A stretch of 64,000 bases of DNA. It comes from Aquipseudomonas ullengensis. Lineage in GTDB: Bacteria; Pseudomonadota; Gammaproteobacteria; Pseudomonadales; Pseudomonadaceae. This document shows, one piece after another, positions 33,827 to 42,693 of the stretch (positions within the stretch are counted from its first letter, which is position 1; every line of letters begins with the position of its first letter). The position numbers were made by a program, and so were the translations under genes. The stretch covers positions 186,001 to 250,000 of the forward strand of contig NZ_JACJUD010000007.1 in the NCBI RefSeq assembly GCF_014174475.1. The letters are read 5' to 3'. Below the pieces are notes generated by a model, which was not told the DNA's origin, did not search any database, and worked only from the letters and a program-made list of their open reading frames with translations.

Positions 33827-33902
33827 GTGGGCGTAGCTCAGTTGGTAGAGCACAGGATTGTGGCTCCTGGTGTCGTGGGTTCGATTCCCATCGTCCACCC
33901 CA
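33827..33902 (+). tRNA. tRNA-His (anticodon GTG)
   Basis: 76-nt cloverleaf. Anticodon stem CAGGA/TCCTG with loop TTGTGGC reads GTG; acceptor GTGGGCG pairs with CGTCCAC. The discriminator is C and a G precedes position 1 (33826), the G-1:C73 identity pair of tRNA-His. CCA is encoded. Confidence 0.97.
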
Positions 33903-33910
33903 TATTCGAG

Positions 33911-33941
33911 AAAACGCCAGGTCGCTAGACCTGGCGTTTTT
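33911..33941 (+). terminator. Terminator-like hairpin inside the tRNA cluster
   Basis: Thirteen-base-pair perfect arms AAAACGCCAGGTC / GACCTGGCGTTTT, 4-nt loop GCTA, ending in TTTTT. It lies between tRNA-His and tRNA-Leu, so it should reduce or stop transcription before tRNA-Leu unless that gene has its own promoter. Confidence 0.75.
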
Positions 33942-33959
33942 GTTTCAGAGCTTGACCAC

Positions 33960-34044
33960 GCGGACGTGGTGAAATTGGTAGACACACCAGATTTAGGTTC
34001 TGGCGCCGCAAGGTGTGAGAGTTCGAGTCTCTCCGTCCGCACCA
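33960..34044 (+). tRNA. tRNA-Leu (anticodon TAG)
   Basis: 85-nt class II tRNA with long variable arm. Acceptor GCGGACG/CGTCCGC, anticodon stem CCAGA/TCTGG with loop TTTAGGT reads TAG, CCA encoded. Confidence 0.97.
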
Positions 34045-34183
34045 TCTTTCTTTTCTTCCTTTATATATCTCGCCGTTCCTGCGCCTTTTCCGCAGGTGAC
34101 TTCTGCTATTCGACCCACTAGAATGCATGCCCTTGATTCTGGGCCTGAACGGCCGTCTTACGTCTGTGCAACGAGGAATATCC

Positions 34184-35494
34184 ATGCAAGTTTCTGTTGA
34201 AAGCACCTCCGCTCTTGAGCGCCGCATGACCATCGGTGTCCCGGCCGAGCGCATCGAGACTGAAGTGACCAAGCGTCTGCAACAGACTGCGCGTCGTGCC
34301 AAGGTCCCTGGCTTCCGCCCCGGCAAGGTGCCGATGAGCGTAATCCGTCAGCGTTACGAAGACTCCGCTCGCCAGGAAGCCCTGGGTGATCTGATCCAGT
34401 CCACTTTCTACGAAGCCATCGTTGAGCAGAAGCTGAACCCGGCCGGTGCTCCGGCTGTTGAGCCGAAAGCATTCGAGAAAGGCAAGGATCTGGAATACGT
34501 TGCCACCTTCGAAGTGTTCCCTGAGTTCCAGGTTGGCGGCCTCGACAGCATTGCTATCGAGCGCCTGCAGGCTGACGTGAGCGATGCCGACGTCGACAAC
34601 ATGCTGGAAATCCTGCGCAAGCAGAACACCCGTTTCGAAGCGGCCGAGCGTGCTGCCGAGAATGGCGATCAGCTGAATATCGACTTCGTTGGCAAGATCG
34701 ACGGTGAAGCCTTCGCTGGTGGTTCCGCCAAAGGCACCCAGCTGGTGCTGGGCTCCGGTCGCATGATCCCAGGCTTCGAAGACGCCCTGGTTGGCGTTAA
34801 AGCCGGTGAAGAGCGCGTAATCAATCCGACTTTCCCGGCTGATTACCAGAATCTCGAGCTGGCCGGCAAAACTGCCGAGTTCACCATCACTGTGAACAGC
34901 GTTTCCGCCCCGCAACTGCCGGAGCTGAATGACGAGTTCTTCGCTCAGTTCGGTGTCAAGGAAGGCGGTCTGGAAGGTTTCCGTGCCGAAGTTCGCAAGA
35001 ACATGCAGCGCGAGCTGCGCCAGGCGATCAAATCCAAGGTCAAGAACCAGGTAATGGAAGGTCTGCTGACCGCCAACCCGGTTGATGTGCCGAAGGCCCT
35101 GATCAGCAACGAAGTCGATCGTCTGCGTGTGCAGGCCGTGCAGCAGTTCGGTGGCAACATCAAGCCGGATCAACTGCCGGCCGAGTTGTTCGAAGAGCAA
35201 GCCAAGCGCCGCGTTGTGCTGGGTCTGATCGTCGCTGAAGTGGTTAAGCAATTCGAGCTGAAGCCGGACGACGCCCGCGTACGCGAGCTGATCGAGGAAA
35301 TGGCTTCTGCCTACCAAGAGCCTGAGCAAGTTGTGGCTTGGTACTACAAGAACGACCAGCAGCTGAACGAAGTGCGTTCGGTTGTACTGGAAGAACAAGT
35401 TGTAGATACTGTTCTGCAGAAGGCCAAAGTGACTGATAAAGCGGTCTCCTACGAAGAAGCGGTCAAGCCGGCGGAAGCTCCGCAAGCAGCCTGA
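34184..35494 (+). CDS. tig: Trigger factor, ribosome-associated chaperone
   Basis: 436 residues from ATG at 34184. The N-terminal ribosome-binding domain has the signature GFRPGKVPMSVIRQRYE. An FKBP-type PPIase domain (~155-245; DQLNIDFVGKIDGEAFAGG) and a helical C-terminal chaperone domain follow. It meets nascent chains at the exit tunnel. It is followed by clpP, clpX and lon in the conserved proteostasis order. Confidence 0.98.
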   Translation: MQVSVESTSALERRMTIGVPAERIETEVTKRLQQTARRAKVPGFRPGKVPMSVIRQRYEDSARQEALGDLIQSTFYEAIVEQKLNPAGAPAVEPKAFEKGKDLEYVATFEVFPEFQVGGLDSIAIERLQADVSDADVDNMLEILRKQNTRFEAAERAAENGDQLNIDFVGKIDGEAFAGGSAKGTQLVLGSGRMIPGFEDALVGVKAGEERVINPTFPADYQNLELAGKTAEFTITVNSVSAPQLPELNDEFFAQFGVKEGGLEGFRAEVRKNMQRELRQAIKSKVKNQVMEGLLTANPVDVPKALISNEVDRLRVQAVQQFGGNIKPDQLPAELFEEQAKRRVVLGLIVAEVVKQFELKPDDARVRELIEEMASAYQEPEQVVAWYYKNDQQLNEVRSVVLEEQVVDTVLQKAKVTDKAVSYEEAVKPAEAPQAA

Positions 35495-35518
35495 TCCGTC
35501 GCCTCGTTCGAGCACACC

Positions 35519-35544
35519 ATAAGCCAGCCCTCGTGCTGGCTTAT
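35519..35544 (+). terminator. Hairpin between tig and clpP, weak terminator or processing site
   Basis: Ten-base-pair arms ATAAGCCAGC / GCTGGCTTAT with a 6-nt loop but no clear T tract afterwards (GCGTATTTG). It may attenuate or mark RNA processing between tig and clpP rather than fully terminate. Confidence 0.5.
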
Positions 35545-35584
35545 GCGTATTTGAGACATGACTATTAGGGAGAGATCGCTGGAC

Positions 35585-36226
35585 ATGTCGCGTAATTCAT
35601 ATATGCAGCAAATGCCTGACATCCAAGCCGCCGGTGGCCTCGTGCCCATGGTGATCGAGCAATCTGCCCGCGGCGAACGTGCCTACGACATCTATTCCCG
35701 CCTGCTGAAAGAGCGGGTGATCTTCCTGGTTGGTCAGGTTGAGGACTACATGGCCAACCTGGTGGTTGCCCAGCTGTTGTTCCTTGAGGCCGAGAACCCG
35801 GACAAGGACATCCACCTGTACATCAACTCCCCGGGCGGCTCCGTGACTGCAGGTATGTCGATCTACGACACCATGCAGTTCATCAAGCCGGACGTGTCGA
35901 CCATTTGCATCGGCCAAGCCTGCAGTATGGGCGCGCTGCTCCTGGCGGGTGGTGCGGCCGGCAAGCGTTCCTGCCTGCCGCATTCGCGCATGATGATTCA
36001 CCAGCCGCTGGGCGGCTTCCAGGGGCAGGCTTCGGATATCGAGATCCATGCCCGGGAAATTCTCACCATCCGTGAGCGCCTGAACAAGATTCTTGCCGAC
36101 CATTGCGGGCAGCCGATCGACGTGATCGCCCGTGATACTGATCGCGACAATTTCATGAGCGCTGATGATGCGGTCAAATACGGCCTCATCGACCAGGTTC
36201 TGAACAAGCGTCAGGTGGCTGGCTAA
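35585..36226 (+). CDS. clpP: ATP-dependent Clp protease proteolytic subunit
   Basis: 213 residues from ATG at 35585, chosen because it gives the MSRNSY start known in Pseudomonas and has AGGGAGAG upstream; a frame start at 35558 is less likely. The catalytic triad is Ser114 (QACSMGA), His139 (MMIHQP) and Asp188. It forms the tetradecameric serine protease that works with ClpX, encoded next. Confidence 0.98.
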   Translation: MSRNSYMQQMPDIQAAGGLVPMVIEQSARGERAYDIYSRLLKERVIFLVGQVEDYMANLVVAQLLFLEAENPDKDIHLYINSPGGSVTAGMSIYDTMQFIKPDVSTICIGQACSMGALLLAGGAAGKRSCLPHSRMMIHQPLGGFQGQASDIEIHAREILTIRERLNKILADHCGQPIDVIARDTDRDNFMSADDAVKYGLIDQVLNKRQVAG

Positions 36227-36335
36227 TCTGCTGTAGCGGTGGACGGTCGGGTATGCCCGGCTGTCCTGCGGGCTTGAAAATGCCTGCAATTGCCTCCATC
36301 TTGTGTTTCATGCCTACCGTATTTGGATCGATCGA

Positions 36336-37616
36336 ATGACTGACACCCGCAACGGCGAGGACAACGGCAAGCTGCTTTATTGCTCCTTCTGTGGCAAAAG
36401 CCAGCATGAAGTGCGCAAGCTGATCGCCGGTCCCTCCGTATTTATCTGCGACGAGTGCGTCGACCTGTGCAATGACATCATCCGCGAGGAGGTGCAGGAA
36501 GCCCAGGCCGAGAGCAATGCGCACAAATTGCCCGCGCCAAAAGAAATCAGCGGCATCCTGGATCAGTACGTCATCGGTCAGGAGCGCGCCAAGAAGGTGC
36601 TCTCCGTAGCGGTTTATAACCACTACAAGCGCCTTAATCAGCGCGACAAGAAAGATGACGTCGAGCTGGGCAAGAGCAATATTCTGCTGATCGGGCCAAC
36701 CGGCTCGGGCAAGACCTTGTTGGCTGAAACGCTGGCCCGTCTGCTCAATGTGCCGTTCACCATTGCCGACGCCACTACCCTGACCGAAGCCGGTTATGTG
36801 GGTGAGGACGTCGAGAACATCATTCAGAAGCTGCTGCAGAAGTGCGACTACGATGTCGAAAAAGCCCAGATGGGTATTGTCTACATCGATGAAATCGACA
36901 AGATTTCGCGCAAGTCGGACAACCCGTCGATCACCCGTGATGTCTCGGGTGAGGGCGTGCAGCAAGCCTTGCTGAAATTGATCGAAGGCACTGTTGCTTC
37001 TGTTCCTCCGCAAGGTGGGCGCAAGCATCCACAGCAGGAATTCCTGCAGGTGGATACCCGCAACATCCTGTTCATCTGCGGTGGTGCGTTCTCCGGTCTG
37101 GAGAAGGTTATCCAGAATCGTTCGACCAAGGGTGGCATTGGCTTCACGGCTGAGGTGCGTAGCAAGGAAGCCGGTAAGTCGGTTGGTGCATCCCTGCGCG
37201 AAGTCGAGCCGGATGATCTGGTGAAGTTCGGCCTGATCCCTGAGTTCGTCGGCCGTCTGCCGGTGATCGCGACCCTCGAGGAGCTGGATGAGGAAGCGCT
37301 GATGCAAATCCTCACCGAGCCGAAAAACGCGCTGACCAAGCAATACGGCAAGTTGTTCGAAATGGAAGGCGTGGATCTGGAGTTCCGTCCGGATGCGTTG
37401 AAGGCTGTCGCCCATCGTGCGCTGGAGCGCAAGACTGGTGCCCGTGGCCTGCGCTCGATTCTCGAAGGTGTACTGCTCGACACCATGTACGAAATCCCCT
37501 CGCAGTCTGATGTCAGCAAGGTGGTTATCGATGAGAGTGTTATCGCTGGTTCTTCCAAGCCGCTGCTGATCTATGAAAATAGTGAGCCGCCGGCCAAGGC
37601 TGCGCCTGACGCGTAA
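36336..37616 (+). CDS. clpX: ClpX, ATPase and specificity subunit of ClpXP
   Basis: 426 residues from ATG at 36336. The N-terminal zinc-binding domain has Cys16, Cys19, Cys38 and Cys41. The AAA+ module has Walker A GPTGSGKT (120-127) and Walker B IVYIDEIDK. The ClpP-binding loop and the C-terminal small domain are present. It unfolds substrates and feeds them to ClpP. It lies 109 bp after clpP and ends at an intrinsic terminator. Confidence 0.98.
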   Translation: MTDTRNGEDNGKLLYCSFCGKSQHEVRKLIAGPSVFICDECVDLCNDIIREEVQEAQAESNAHKLPAPKEISGILDQYVIGQERAKKVLSVAVYNHYKRLNQRDKKDDVELGKSNILLIGPTGSGKTLLAETLARLLNVPFTIADATTLTEAGYVGEDVENIIQKLLQKCDYDVEKAQMGIVYIDEIDKISRKSDNPSITRDVSGEGVQQALLKLIEGTVASVPPQGGRKHPQQEFLQVDTRNILFICGGAFSGLEKVIQNRSTKGGIGFTAEVRSKEAGKSVGASLREVEPDDLVKFGLIPEFVGRLPVIATLEELDEEALMQILTEPKNALTKQYGKLFEMEGVDLEFRPDALKAVAHRALERKTGARGLRSILEGVLLDTMYEIPSQSDVSKVVIDESVIAGSSKPLLIYENSEPPAKAAPDA

Positions 37617-37635
37617 TGCTAGATACCTGATGAAA

Positions 37636-37664
37636 CAAAGGGCCCTGCGGGGCCCTTTGCTTTT
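37636..37664 (+). terminator. Intrinsic terminator after clpX
   Basis: CAAAGGGCCC / GGGCCCTTTG arms (37636-37645 and 37650-37659), loop TGCG, followed by CTTTT. It separates clpX from the lon promoter. Confidence 0.85.
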
Positions 37665-37676
37665 CTGCCTTTCTCG

Positions 37677-37705
37677 CTTGTTTTTTCTGGGGGGCGGCCC
37701 CATCT
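37677..37705 (+). promoter_or_regulatory. Heat-shock (RpoH/sigma32-type) promoter of lon
   Basis: -35 CTTGTTT (37677-37683), 14-bp spacer and -10 CCCCATCT (37698-37705), a close match to the sigma32 consensus CTTGAAA-N11-16-CCCCATNT. The lon start codon is 59 bp downstream. Heat induction of lon is well known in other bacteria. Confidence 0.7.
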
Positions 37706-37763
37706 TAGGGTCAAGGGTACTCCCGTCCGATTACGGCCAAATGGCCGCCGTAGAGCTGAAATC

Positions 37764-40160
37764 ATGAAGACAACCATCGAATTGCCTCTCCTGCCATTGC
37801 GCGATGTTGTGGTCTATCCACACATGGTCATTCCGCTATTCGTAGGCCGTGAGAAGTCCATCGAGGCCCTCGAGGCTGCGATGACTGGTGATAAGCAGAT
37901 CCTCTTACTGGCCCAGCGCAACCCGGCAGACGATGATCCGGGCGAGGATGCGCTTTACCGGGTCGGTACCGTGGCGACGGTGCTGCAGCTGCTGAAACTT
38001 CCGGATGGCACGGTAAAGGTGCTGGTGGAAGGTGAGCAGCGCGGTGCTATTGAGCGCTTTATCGAGGTTGACGGCCATTGCCGTGCCGAGGTGCAGCTGA
38101 TCGATGAGCAGGAAGTGGCTGAGCGCGAGTCGGAAGTCTTCACGCGCAGCCTGCTGAGCCAGTTCGAACAATATGTGCAACTGGGCAAGAAGGTGCCGGC
38201 CGAGGTTCTGTCCTCGCTGAACAGCATCGACGAGCCGAGTCGCCTGGTCGATACCATGGCCGCGCACATGGTGCTGAAAATCGAGCAGAAGCAGGAAATT
38301 CTCGAAATCACCGAATTGCCGTCGCGGGTCGAGCATGTGCTGGCCCTGCTGGATGCAGAAATCGACCTGCTGCAGGTCGAGAAGCGCATCCGTGGCCGGG
38401 TGAAGAAGCAGATGGAGCGCAGTCAGCGCGAGTACTACCTGAATGAGCAGATGAAGGCCATTCAGAAAGAGCTGGGCGATATCGATGAAGGGCACAACGA
38501 AGTCGACGAGCTGAAAAAGCGCATCGACAACGCCGGTTTGCCCAAAGAGGCGTTGACCAAGGCCAATGCCGAGCTGAACAAGCTCAAGCAGATGTCGCCG
38601 ATGTCTGCCGAAGCGACAGTGGTGCGCTCCTATATCGATTGGCTGGTGAATGTGCCGTGGAAGGCCGAGAGCAAGGTGCGCCTGGATCTGACCAAGGCCG
38701 AGGATATCCTCGATGCCGATCACTACGGCCTAGAAGAGGTCAAGGAGCGCATCCTTGAGTATCTCGCTGTGCAGAAGCGGGTGAAGAAGCTCAAGGGGCC
38801 TGTGCTGTGCCTGGTAGGGCCGCCTGGCGTGGGTAAAACCTCGCTGGCTGAGTCGATCGCGAGGGCCACCAACCGCAAGTTCGTGCGCATGGCCTTGGGC
38901 GGCGTGCGTGACGAGGCTGAGATCCGTGGCCATCGCCGCACCTATATCGGCTCCATGCCCGGGCGTCTGATCCAGAAGATGACCAAGGTGGGCGTACGCA
39001 ACCCGCTGTTTCTGCTCGACGAAATCGACAAAATGGGCAGCGACATGCGTGGAGATCCGGCTTCGGCGCTGCTGGAAGTGCTGGATCCGGAGCAAAATCA
39101 CAACTTCAACGACCATTACCTGGAGGTTGATTACGACCTTTCGGATGTGATGTTCATCTGTACCGCCAACTCGATGAATATCCCGGGGCCGCTGCTCGAT
39201 CGGATGGAAGTCATTCGTCTGCCCGGTTACACCGAGGACGAGAAGGTCAATATCGCGGTCAAGTACCTGACGCCCAAGCAAACCGAGGCCAATGGCCTGA
39301 AAAAGGGTGAGATCGAGTTCGAGGAGGCTGCTATCCGCGACATCGTGCGCTACTACACCCGTGAAGCGGGTGTGCGCAGTCTGGAGCGGCAGATTGCCAA
39401 GGTCTGCCGCAAGGCGGTGAAGGAGCATGCAAAGGAAAAGCGTTTCAAGGTGTTGGTGACTGCCGATCTGCTTGAGCATTTCCTCGGTGTGCGTCGCTAC
39501 CGTTACGGTCTGGCCGAACAGCAGGATCAGGTCGGCCAGGTAACCGGTCTGGCCTGGACTCAGGTGGGTGGCGAACTGCTGACCATCGAAACTGCGGTGG
39601 TGCCGGGCAAGGGCCAACTGATCAAGACTGGTTCGCTCGGCGATGTCATGGCCGAGTCCATGACTGCTGCTTTGACGGTGGTGCGTAGTCGCGCGAAAAG
39701 CCTGGGTATCCCCTTGGATTTCCACGAAAAACGCGATGTACACATCCATATGCCGGAAGGGGCTACGCCGAAGGATGGGCCGAGTGCAGGTATCGGTCTG
39801 TGCACTGCGCTGGTCTCTGCGCTGACGCAGATTCCTGTGCGGGCCGATGTGGCCATGACTGGCGAGATCACTTTGCGTGGTCAGGTGTTGGCTATCGGTG
39901 GTCTGAAAGAGAAGCTGCTGGCTGCTCATCGTGGCGGAATCAAGACCGTGATCATTCCCGAGGAAAATGTTCGCGATCTGAAGGAAATTCCAGAGAATAT
40001 TAAGCAAGACCTGACCATTAAGCCGGTTAAATGGATTGACGAGGTCCTGCAAATTGCGCTGCAATACGCCCCGGAGCCCTTGCCCGATGCGGCTCCCGAG
40101 ATGGTTGCAACGGATGAGAAACGCGAGTCTGATTCCAAGGAGCGAATCAGCACGCATTAG
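37764..40160 (+). CDS. lon: Lon ATP-dependent protease (LonA)
   Basis: 798 residues. N-terminal substrate-binding domain (~8-200), AAA+ module with Walker A GPPGVGKT (352-359), and C-terminal protease domain with the Ser674/Lys717 dyad (PKDGPSAG...LKEKLL). It degrades misfolded and regulatory proteins. It is preceded by a sigma32-like promoter and followed by the independent hupB promoter. Confidence 0.98.
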   Translation: MKTTIELPLLPLRDVVVYPHMVIPLFVGREKSIEALEAAMTGDKQILLLAQRNPADDDPGEDALYRVGTVATVLQLLKLPDGTVKVLVEGEQRGAIERFIEVDGHCRAEVQLIDEQEVAERESEVFTRSLLSQFEQYVQLGKKVPAEVLSSLNSIDEPSRLVDTMAAHMVLKIEQKQEILEITELPSRVEHVLALLDAEIDLLQVEKRIRGRVKKQMERSQREYYLNEQMKAIQKELGDIDEGHNEVDELKKRIDNAGLPKEALTKANAELNKLKQMSPMSAEATVVRSYIDWLVNVPWKAESKVRLDLTKAEDILDADHYGLEEVKERILEYLAVQKRVKKLKGPVLCLVGPPGVGKTSLAESIARATNRKFVRMALGGVRDEAEIRGHRRTYIGSMPGRLIQKMTKVGVRNPLFLLDEIDKMGSDMRGDPASALLEVLDPEQNHNFNDHYLEVDYDLSDVMFICTANSMNIPGPLLDRMEVIRLPGYTEDEKVNIAVKYLTPKQTEANGLKKGEIEFEEAAIRDIVRYYTREAGVRSLERQIAKVCRKAVKEHAKEKRFKVLVTADLLEHFLGVRRYRYGLAEQQDQVGQVTGLAWTQVGGELLTIETAVVPGKGQLIKTGSLGDVMAESMTAALTVVRSRAKSLGIPLDFHEKRDVHIHMPEGATPKDGPSAGIGLCTALVSALTQIPVRADVAMTGEITLRGQVLAIGGLKEKLLAAHRGGIKTVIIPEENVRDLKEIPENIKQDLTIKPVKWIDEVLQIALQYAPEPLPDAAPEMVATDEKRESDSKERISTH

Positions 40161-40173
40161 GCCGAAGGGTTCC

Positions 40174-40203
40174 TTGACACAATTTTCGAGCCCTTGTTAT
40201 AAA
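40174..40203 (+). promoter_or_regulatory. Sigma70 promoter of hupB
   Basis: -35 TTGACA (40174-40179) and -10 TTATAA (40197-40202) with a 17-bp spacer, very close to consensus, 13 bp after the lon stop. This fits the abundant expression of HU. Confidence 0.8.
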
Positions 40204-40294
40204 GCGGCTCTTATGTGTCGGCTGGCCCTTCAGCACCCGCTTTGCTTACACCCAACTACTAAGAAACAACTCAACAGAAATAAGGGGACTTAGA

Positions 40295-40567
40295 TTGAAC
40301 AAGTCGGAACTGATCGATGCCATCGCTGCATCTGCTGATATCCCGAAAGCTGTTGCTGGCCGCGCGCTGGATGCAGTGATCGAATCCGTCACTGGCGCTC
40401 TGAAGGCTGGTGATTCCGTGGTACTGGTTGGCTTCGGCACCTTCGCCGTTAAAGAGCGCGCTGCTCGCACCGGCCGTAACCCGCAGACCGGCAAGCCGAT
40501 CAGCATTGCTGCTGCCAAGATCCCAGGCTTCAAAGCTGGTAAAGCCCTGAAAGACGCCGTCAACTAA
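40295..40567 (+). CDS. hupB: DNA-binding protein HU-beta
   Basis: 90 residues. The start is TTG at 40295 with AAGGGGA upstream; translation from it gives the exact HU N-terminus MNKSELIDAIAASADI. The HU signature GFGTFAVKERAARTGRNPQTG (residues ~46-66) is intact. It is a dimeric nucleoid protein. The weak start codon behind a near-consensus promoter is unusual for so abundant a protein. Confidence 0.97.
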   Translation: MNKSELIDAIAASADIPKAVAGRALDAVIESVTGALKAGDSVVLVGFGTFAVKERAARTGRNPQTGKPISIAAAKIPGFKAGKALKDAVN

Positions 40568-40659
40568 GCGTCTCTCTGGCCTTACCTGCCAGGTCGGTTA
40601 GCCCGGCTTGGTTGTGGGGCGGAGGGTCGCTAAAACCTCTTCGCTCCATTAGTTACGAG

Positions 40660-40690
40660 AAGGCGCATCCTAGGATGCGCCTTTCTTTTA
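40660..40690 (+). terminator. Intrinsic terminator after hupB
   Basis: Arms AAGGCGCATCC / GGATGCGCCTT with a 2-nt loop (40660-40683), followed by TCTTTT. Confidence 0.85.
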
Positions 40691-40749
40691 TCCGGATTCT
40701 TTTTACCCACGCTGCATAGCGGTTTCAGTGCAGACGTTTCGGGGGATGC

Positions 40750-42609
40750 ATGCTGCAGAACATCAGGGACAACTCTCAGGGCTGGATTGCCAAGACCATC
40801 ATCGGCGTTATTGTCATGCTGATGGCGCTGACCGGCTTCGATGCGATCGTCCGCTCGACTGGCCATGCCGGTGAAGCTGCCGAAGTAAACGGTGAAAAAA
40901 TCACCCTGGACAGCTTGAATGGCGCCGTGGAAATGCAGCGTCGCCAACTGATCCAGCAGTTCGGCAAGGACTTCGATGCTTCCCTTCTGGACGACAAACT
41001 GCTGCGCAAGTCGGCACTCGACAACCTGATTCAGCAGAACCTGCTGCTGCAGGGGGCCAAGGACTCCGGTATGGCTTTTGCCGATACCGCAGTGGATCAG
41101 TTGATCCTGAGCATGCCGCTGTTCCAGGTCGACGGGAAATTCAATGCTGACCGTTTCGATCAGATGCTGCGTCAGCAGGGTTTCACCCGCCTCCAGTTTC
41201 GTGAGCGCCTGAAGCAGGACGTACTGATCAGCCAGCTGCAGGCCGCACTGGCCGGTAGCAGCTTCGTGACTGACGCCGAGTTGCAGGCTTTCGTGCAGCT
41301 CGAGAAGCAAACTCGCGACTTCGCCACCCTGACGCTGAAGGCCGACAATGAGGCCGTGCAGATCAAGGATGAAGAGCTCAAGGCTTATTACGACGAGCAT
41401 CCTGATCAGTTCATGAGTCAGGAGCAGGTAGTGCTCGACTACATCGAGCTGAAGAAGAGCGCGTTCTTCGACCAGGTCAGCGTCAATGACGAAGACCTGC
41501 AGGCTAGCTACAAGCAGGAAGTTGCCGCCCTGGCTGAGCAGCGCCGCGCGGCGCACATTCTGCTGGAAGTCAGCGACAAGCTGACTGACGAGCAGGCCAA
41601 GGCCAAGCTGGAAGAAGCCAAGCAGCGCATCGACAAGGGTGAGGATTTCGCCAAGCTGGCCAAGGAGCTGTCGCAGGATGCCGGTTCGGCAGCCACCGGT
41701 GGCGATCTCGGTTTCGCTGCGCCAGGCGTGTATGACCCGGACTTCGAGAAGGCGCTGTATGCGCTGAACAAGGGCGAAGTCTCTGCCCCGGTACGCAGCC
41801 AGTTCGGCTGGCACCTGATCAAGCTGCTGGATGTGCAGGCACCGGAAGTGCCGACCTTCGCCAGCCTGAAGGGCAAGCTGGAGCATGACCTCAAGGCGCG
41901 CCAGGTCGAGCAGCGTTTCGTCGAGGCCACCAAGGCTCTGGAAGATGCCGCCTACGAGGCATCCGATCTAGCCCAGCCAGCTCAAGATCAAGGTCTGCAG
42001 GTGCAAACCAGCGCCGCTTTCGGTCGCGAAGGTGGTAGCGAGGGTGTGACGGCTAATCGTCAGGTGGTGCAGGCTGCTTTCAGCAGCGATGTGCTGGAAG
42101 ATGGTGCCAACAGCGGTGCTATCGAGCTCGACCCGGATACCGTTGTGGTATTGCGCGTCAAGGAGCACAAGAAGCCTGAGCTGATGCCGCTGGAGCAGGT
42201 TGTTGCGGGTATTCGCGAGACTCTGACCAAGCAGAAAGCCAACGAGGCGTTGAAGGTCAAGGGCGATGCCCTGCTGGCTGATCTGCGTGACGGCAAGGCT
42301 GCCGCCAGCCAGGACTGGAAAGTGGTGGAAGCTGCTACGCGTAGCCAGGAAGGTGTCGAGCCGGTCGTTCTGCAGGCTCTGTTCCGCATGCCGAAGCCGA
42401 CCGACAAGGCGCCGACCTTCGCCGGTGTGAGCCTGAACAGTGGCGACTTCGTGCTTGTACGTCTGGACGGTGTGAGCGAAGCGAAGGCTGAGATGTCTGC
42501 CGAAGAGAAGGCCAATGCCCGTCGCTACCTGGCCTCGCGTATTGGCCAGCAGGACTTCAGCGCGTTCCGCAAACTGCTGGAAGCCCAGGCTGATATCGAG
42601 CGTTACTAA
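40750..42609 (+). CDS. ppiD: Periplasmic folding chaperone PpiD (SurA N-terminal and rotamase domains)
   Basis: 619 residues. One N-terminal membrane helix (~14-36) anchors a periplasmic body with a SurA-like N-terminal chaperone region, a parvulin-type PPIase domain at ~260-360 (AAHILLEVSDK...GGDLGFAAPGVYDPDFEKAL), and a C-terminal helical region. In Gram-negatives PpiD sits near the Sec translocon and helps folding of emerging proteins. It follows hupB in the conserved order and is separated from fabI by a terminator. Confidence 0.95.
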   Translation: MLQNIRDNSQGWIAKTIIGVIVMLMALTGFDAIVRSTGHAGEAAEVNGEKITLDSLNGAVEMQRRQLIQQFGKDFDASLLDDKLLRKSALDNLIQQNLLLQGAKDSGMAFADTAVDQLILSMPLFQVDGKFNADRFDQMLRQQGFTRLQFRERLKQDVLISQLQAALAGSSFVTDAELQAFVQLEKQTRDFATLTLKADNEAVQIKDEELKAYYDEHPDQFMSQEQVVLDYIELKKSAFFDQVSVNDEDLQASYKQEVAALAEQRRAAHILLEVSDKLTDEQAKAKLEEAKQRIDKGEDFAKLAKELSQDAGSAATGGDLGFAAPGVYDPDFEKALYALNKGEVSAPVRSQFGWHLIKLLDVQAPEVPTFASLKGKLEHDLKARQVEQRFVEATKALEDAAYEASDLAQPAQDQGLQVQTSAAFGREGGSEGVTANRQVVQAAFSSDVLEDGANSGAIELDPDTVVVLRVKEHKKPELMPLEQVVAGIRETLTKQKANEALKVKGDALLADLRDGKAAASQDWKVVEAATRSQEGVEPVVLQALFRMPKPTDKAPTFAGVSLNSGDFVLVRLDGVSEAKAEMSAEEKANARRYLASRIGQQDFSAFRKLLEAQADIERY

Positions 42610-42616
42610 GGGTGAG

Positions 42617-42679
42617 CAACCCCATCGAGAGATGGGGTTGGCTGCAAATAAAAAAGGCCGCTGAGAAGCGGCCTTTTTT
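42617..42679. terminator. Two stem-loops between ppiD and fabI, the second a bidirectional terminator
   Basis: Hairpin CAACCCCATC-GAGA-GATGGGGTTG (42617-42640), then AAAAAAGGCCGCT-GAGA-AGCGGCCTTTTTT (42650-42679). Both have a GAGA tetraloop. The second has A and T tracts on either side and serves ppiD (plus) and fabI (minus). Confidence 0.88.
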
Positions 42680-42693
42680 CATGGGCGTGAAGA

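Noticed and set aside
33719..34044. tRNA cluster as an integration site for a genomic island
   Set aside because: No integrase, no duplicated tRNA 3' end and no foreign-looking genes nearby; the flanks are housekeeping genes.
34118..35515. Minus-strand frame opposite trigger factor
   Set aside because: The tig product is unmistakable. The opposite frame has no start signal or family resemblance.
36186..37703. Minus-strand frame opposite clpX
   Set aside because: Shadow of a conserved gene; the translation has no known motifs.
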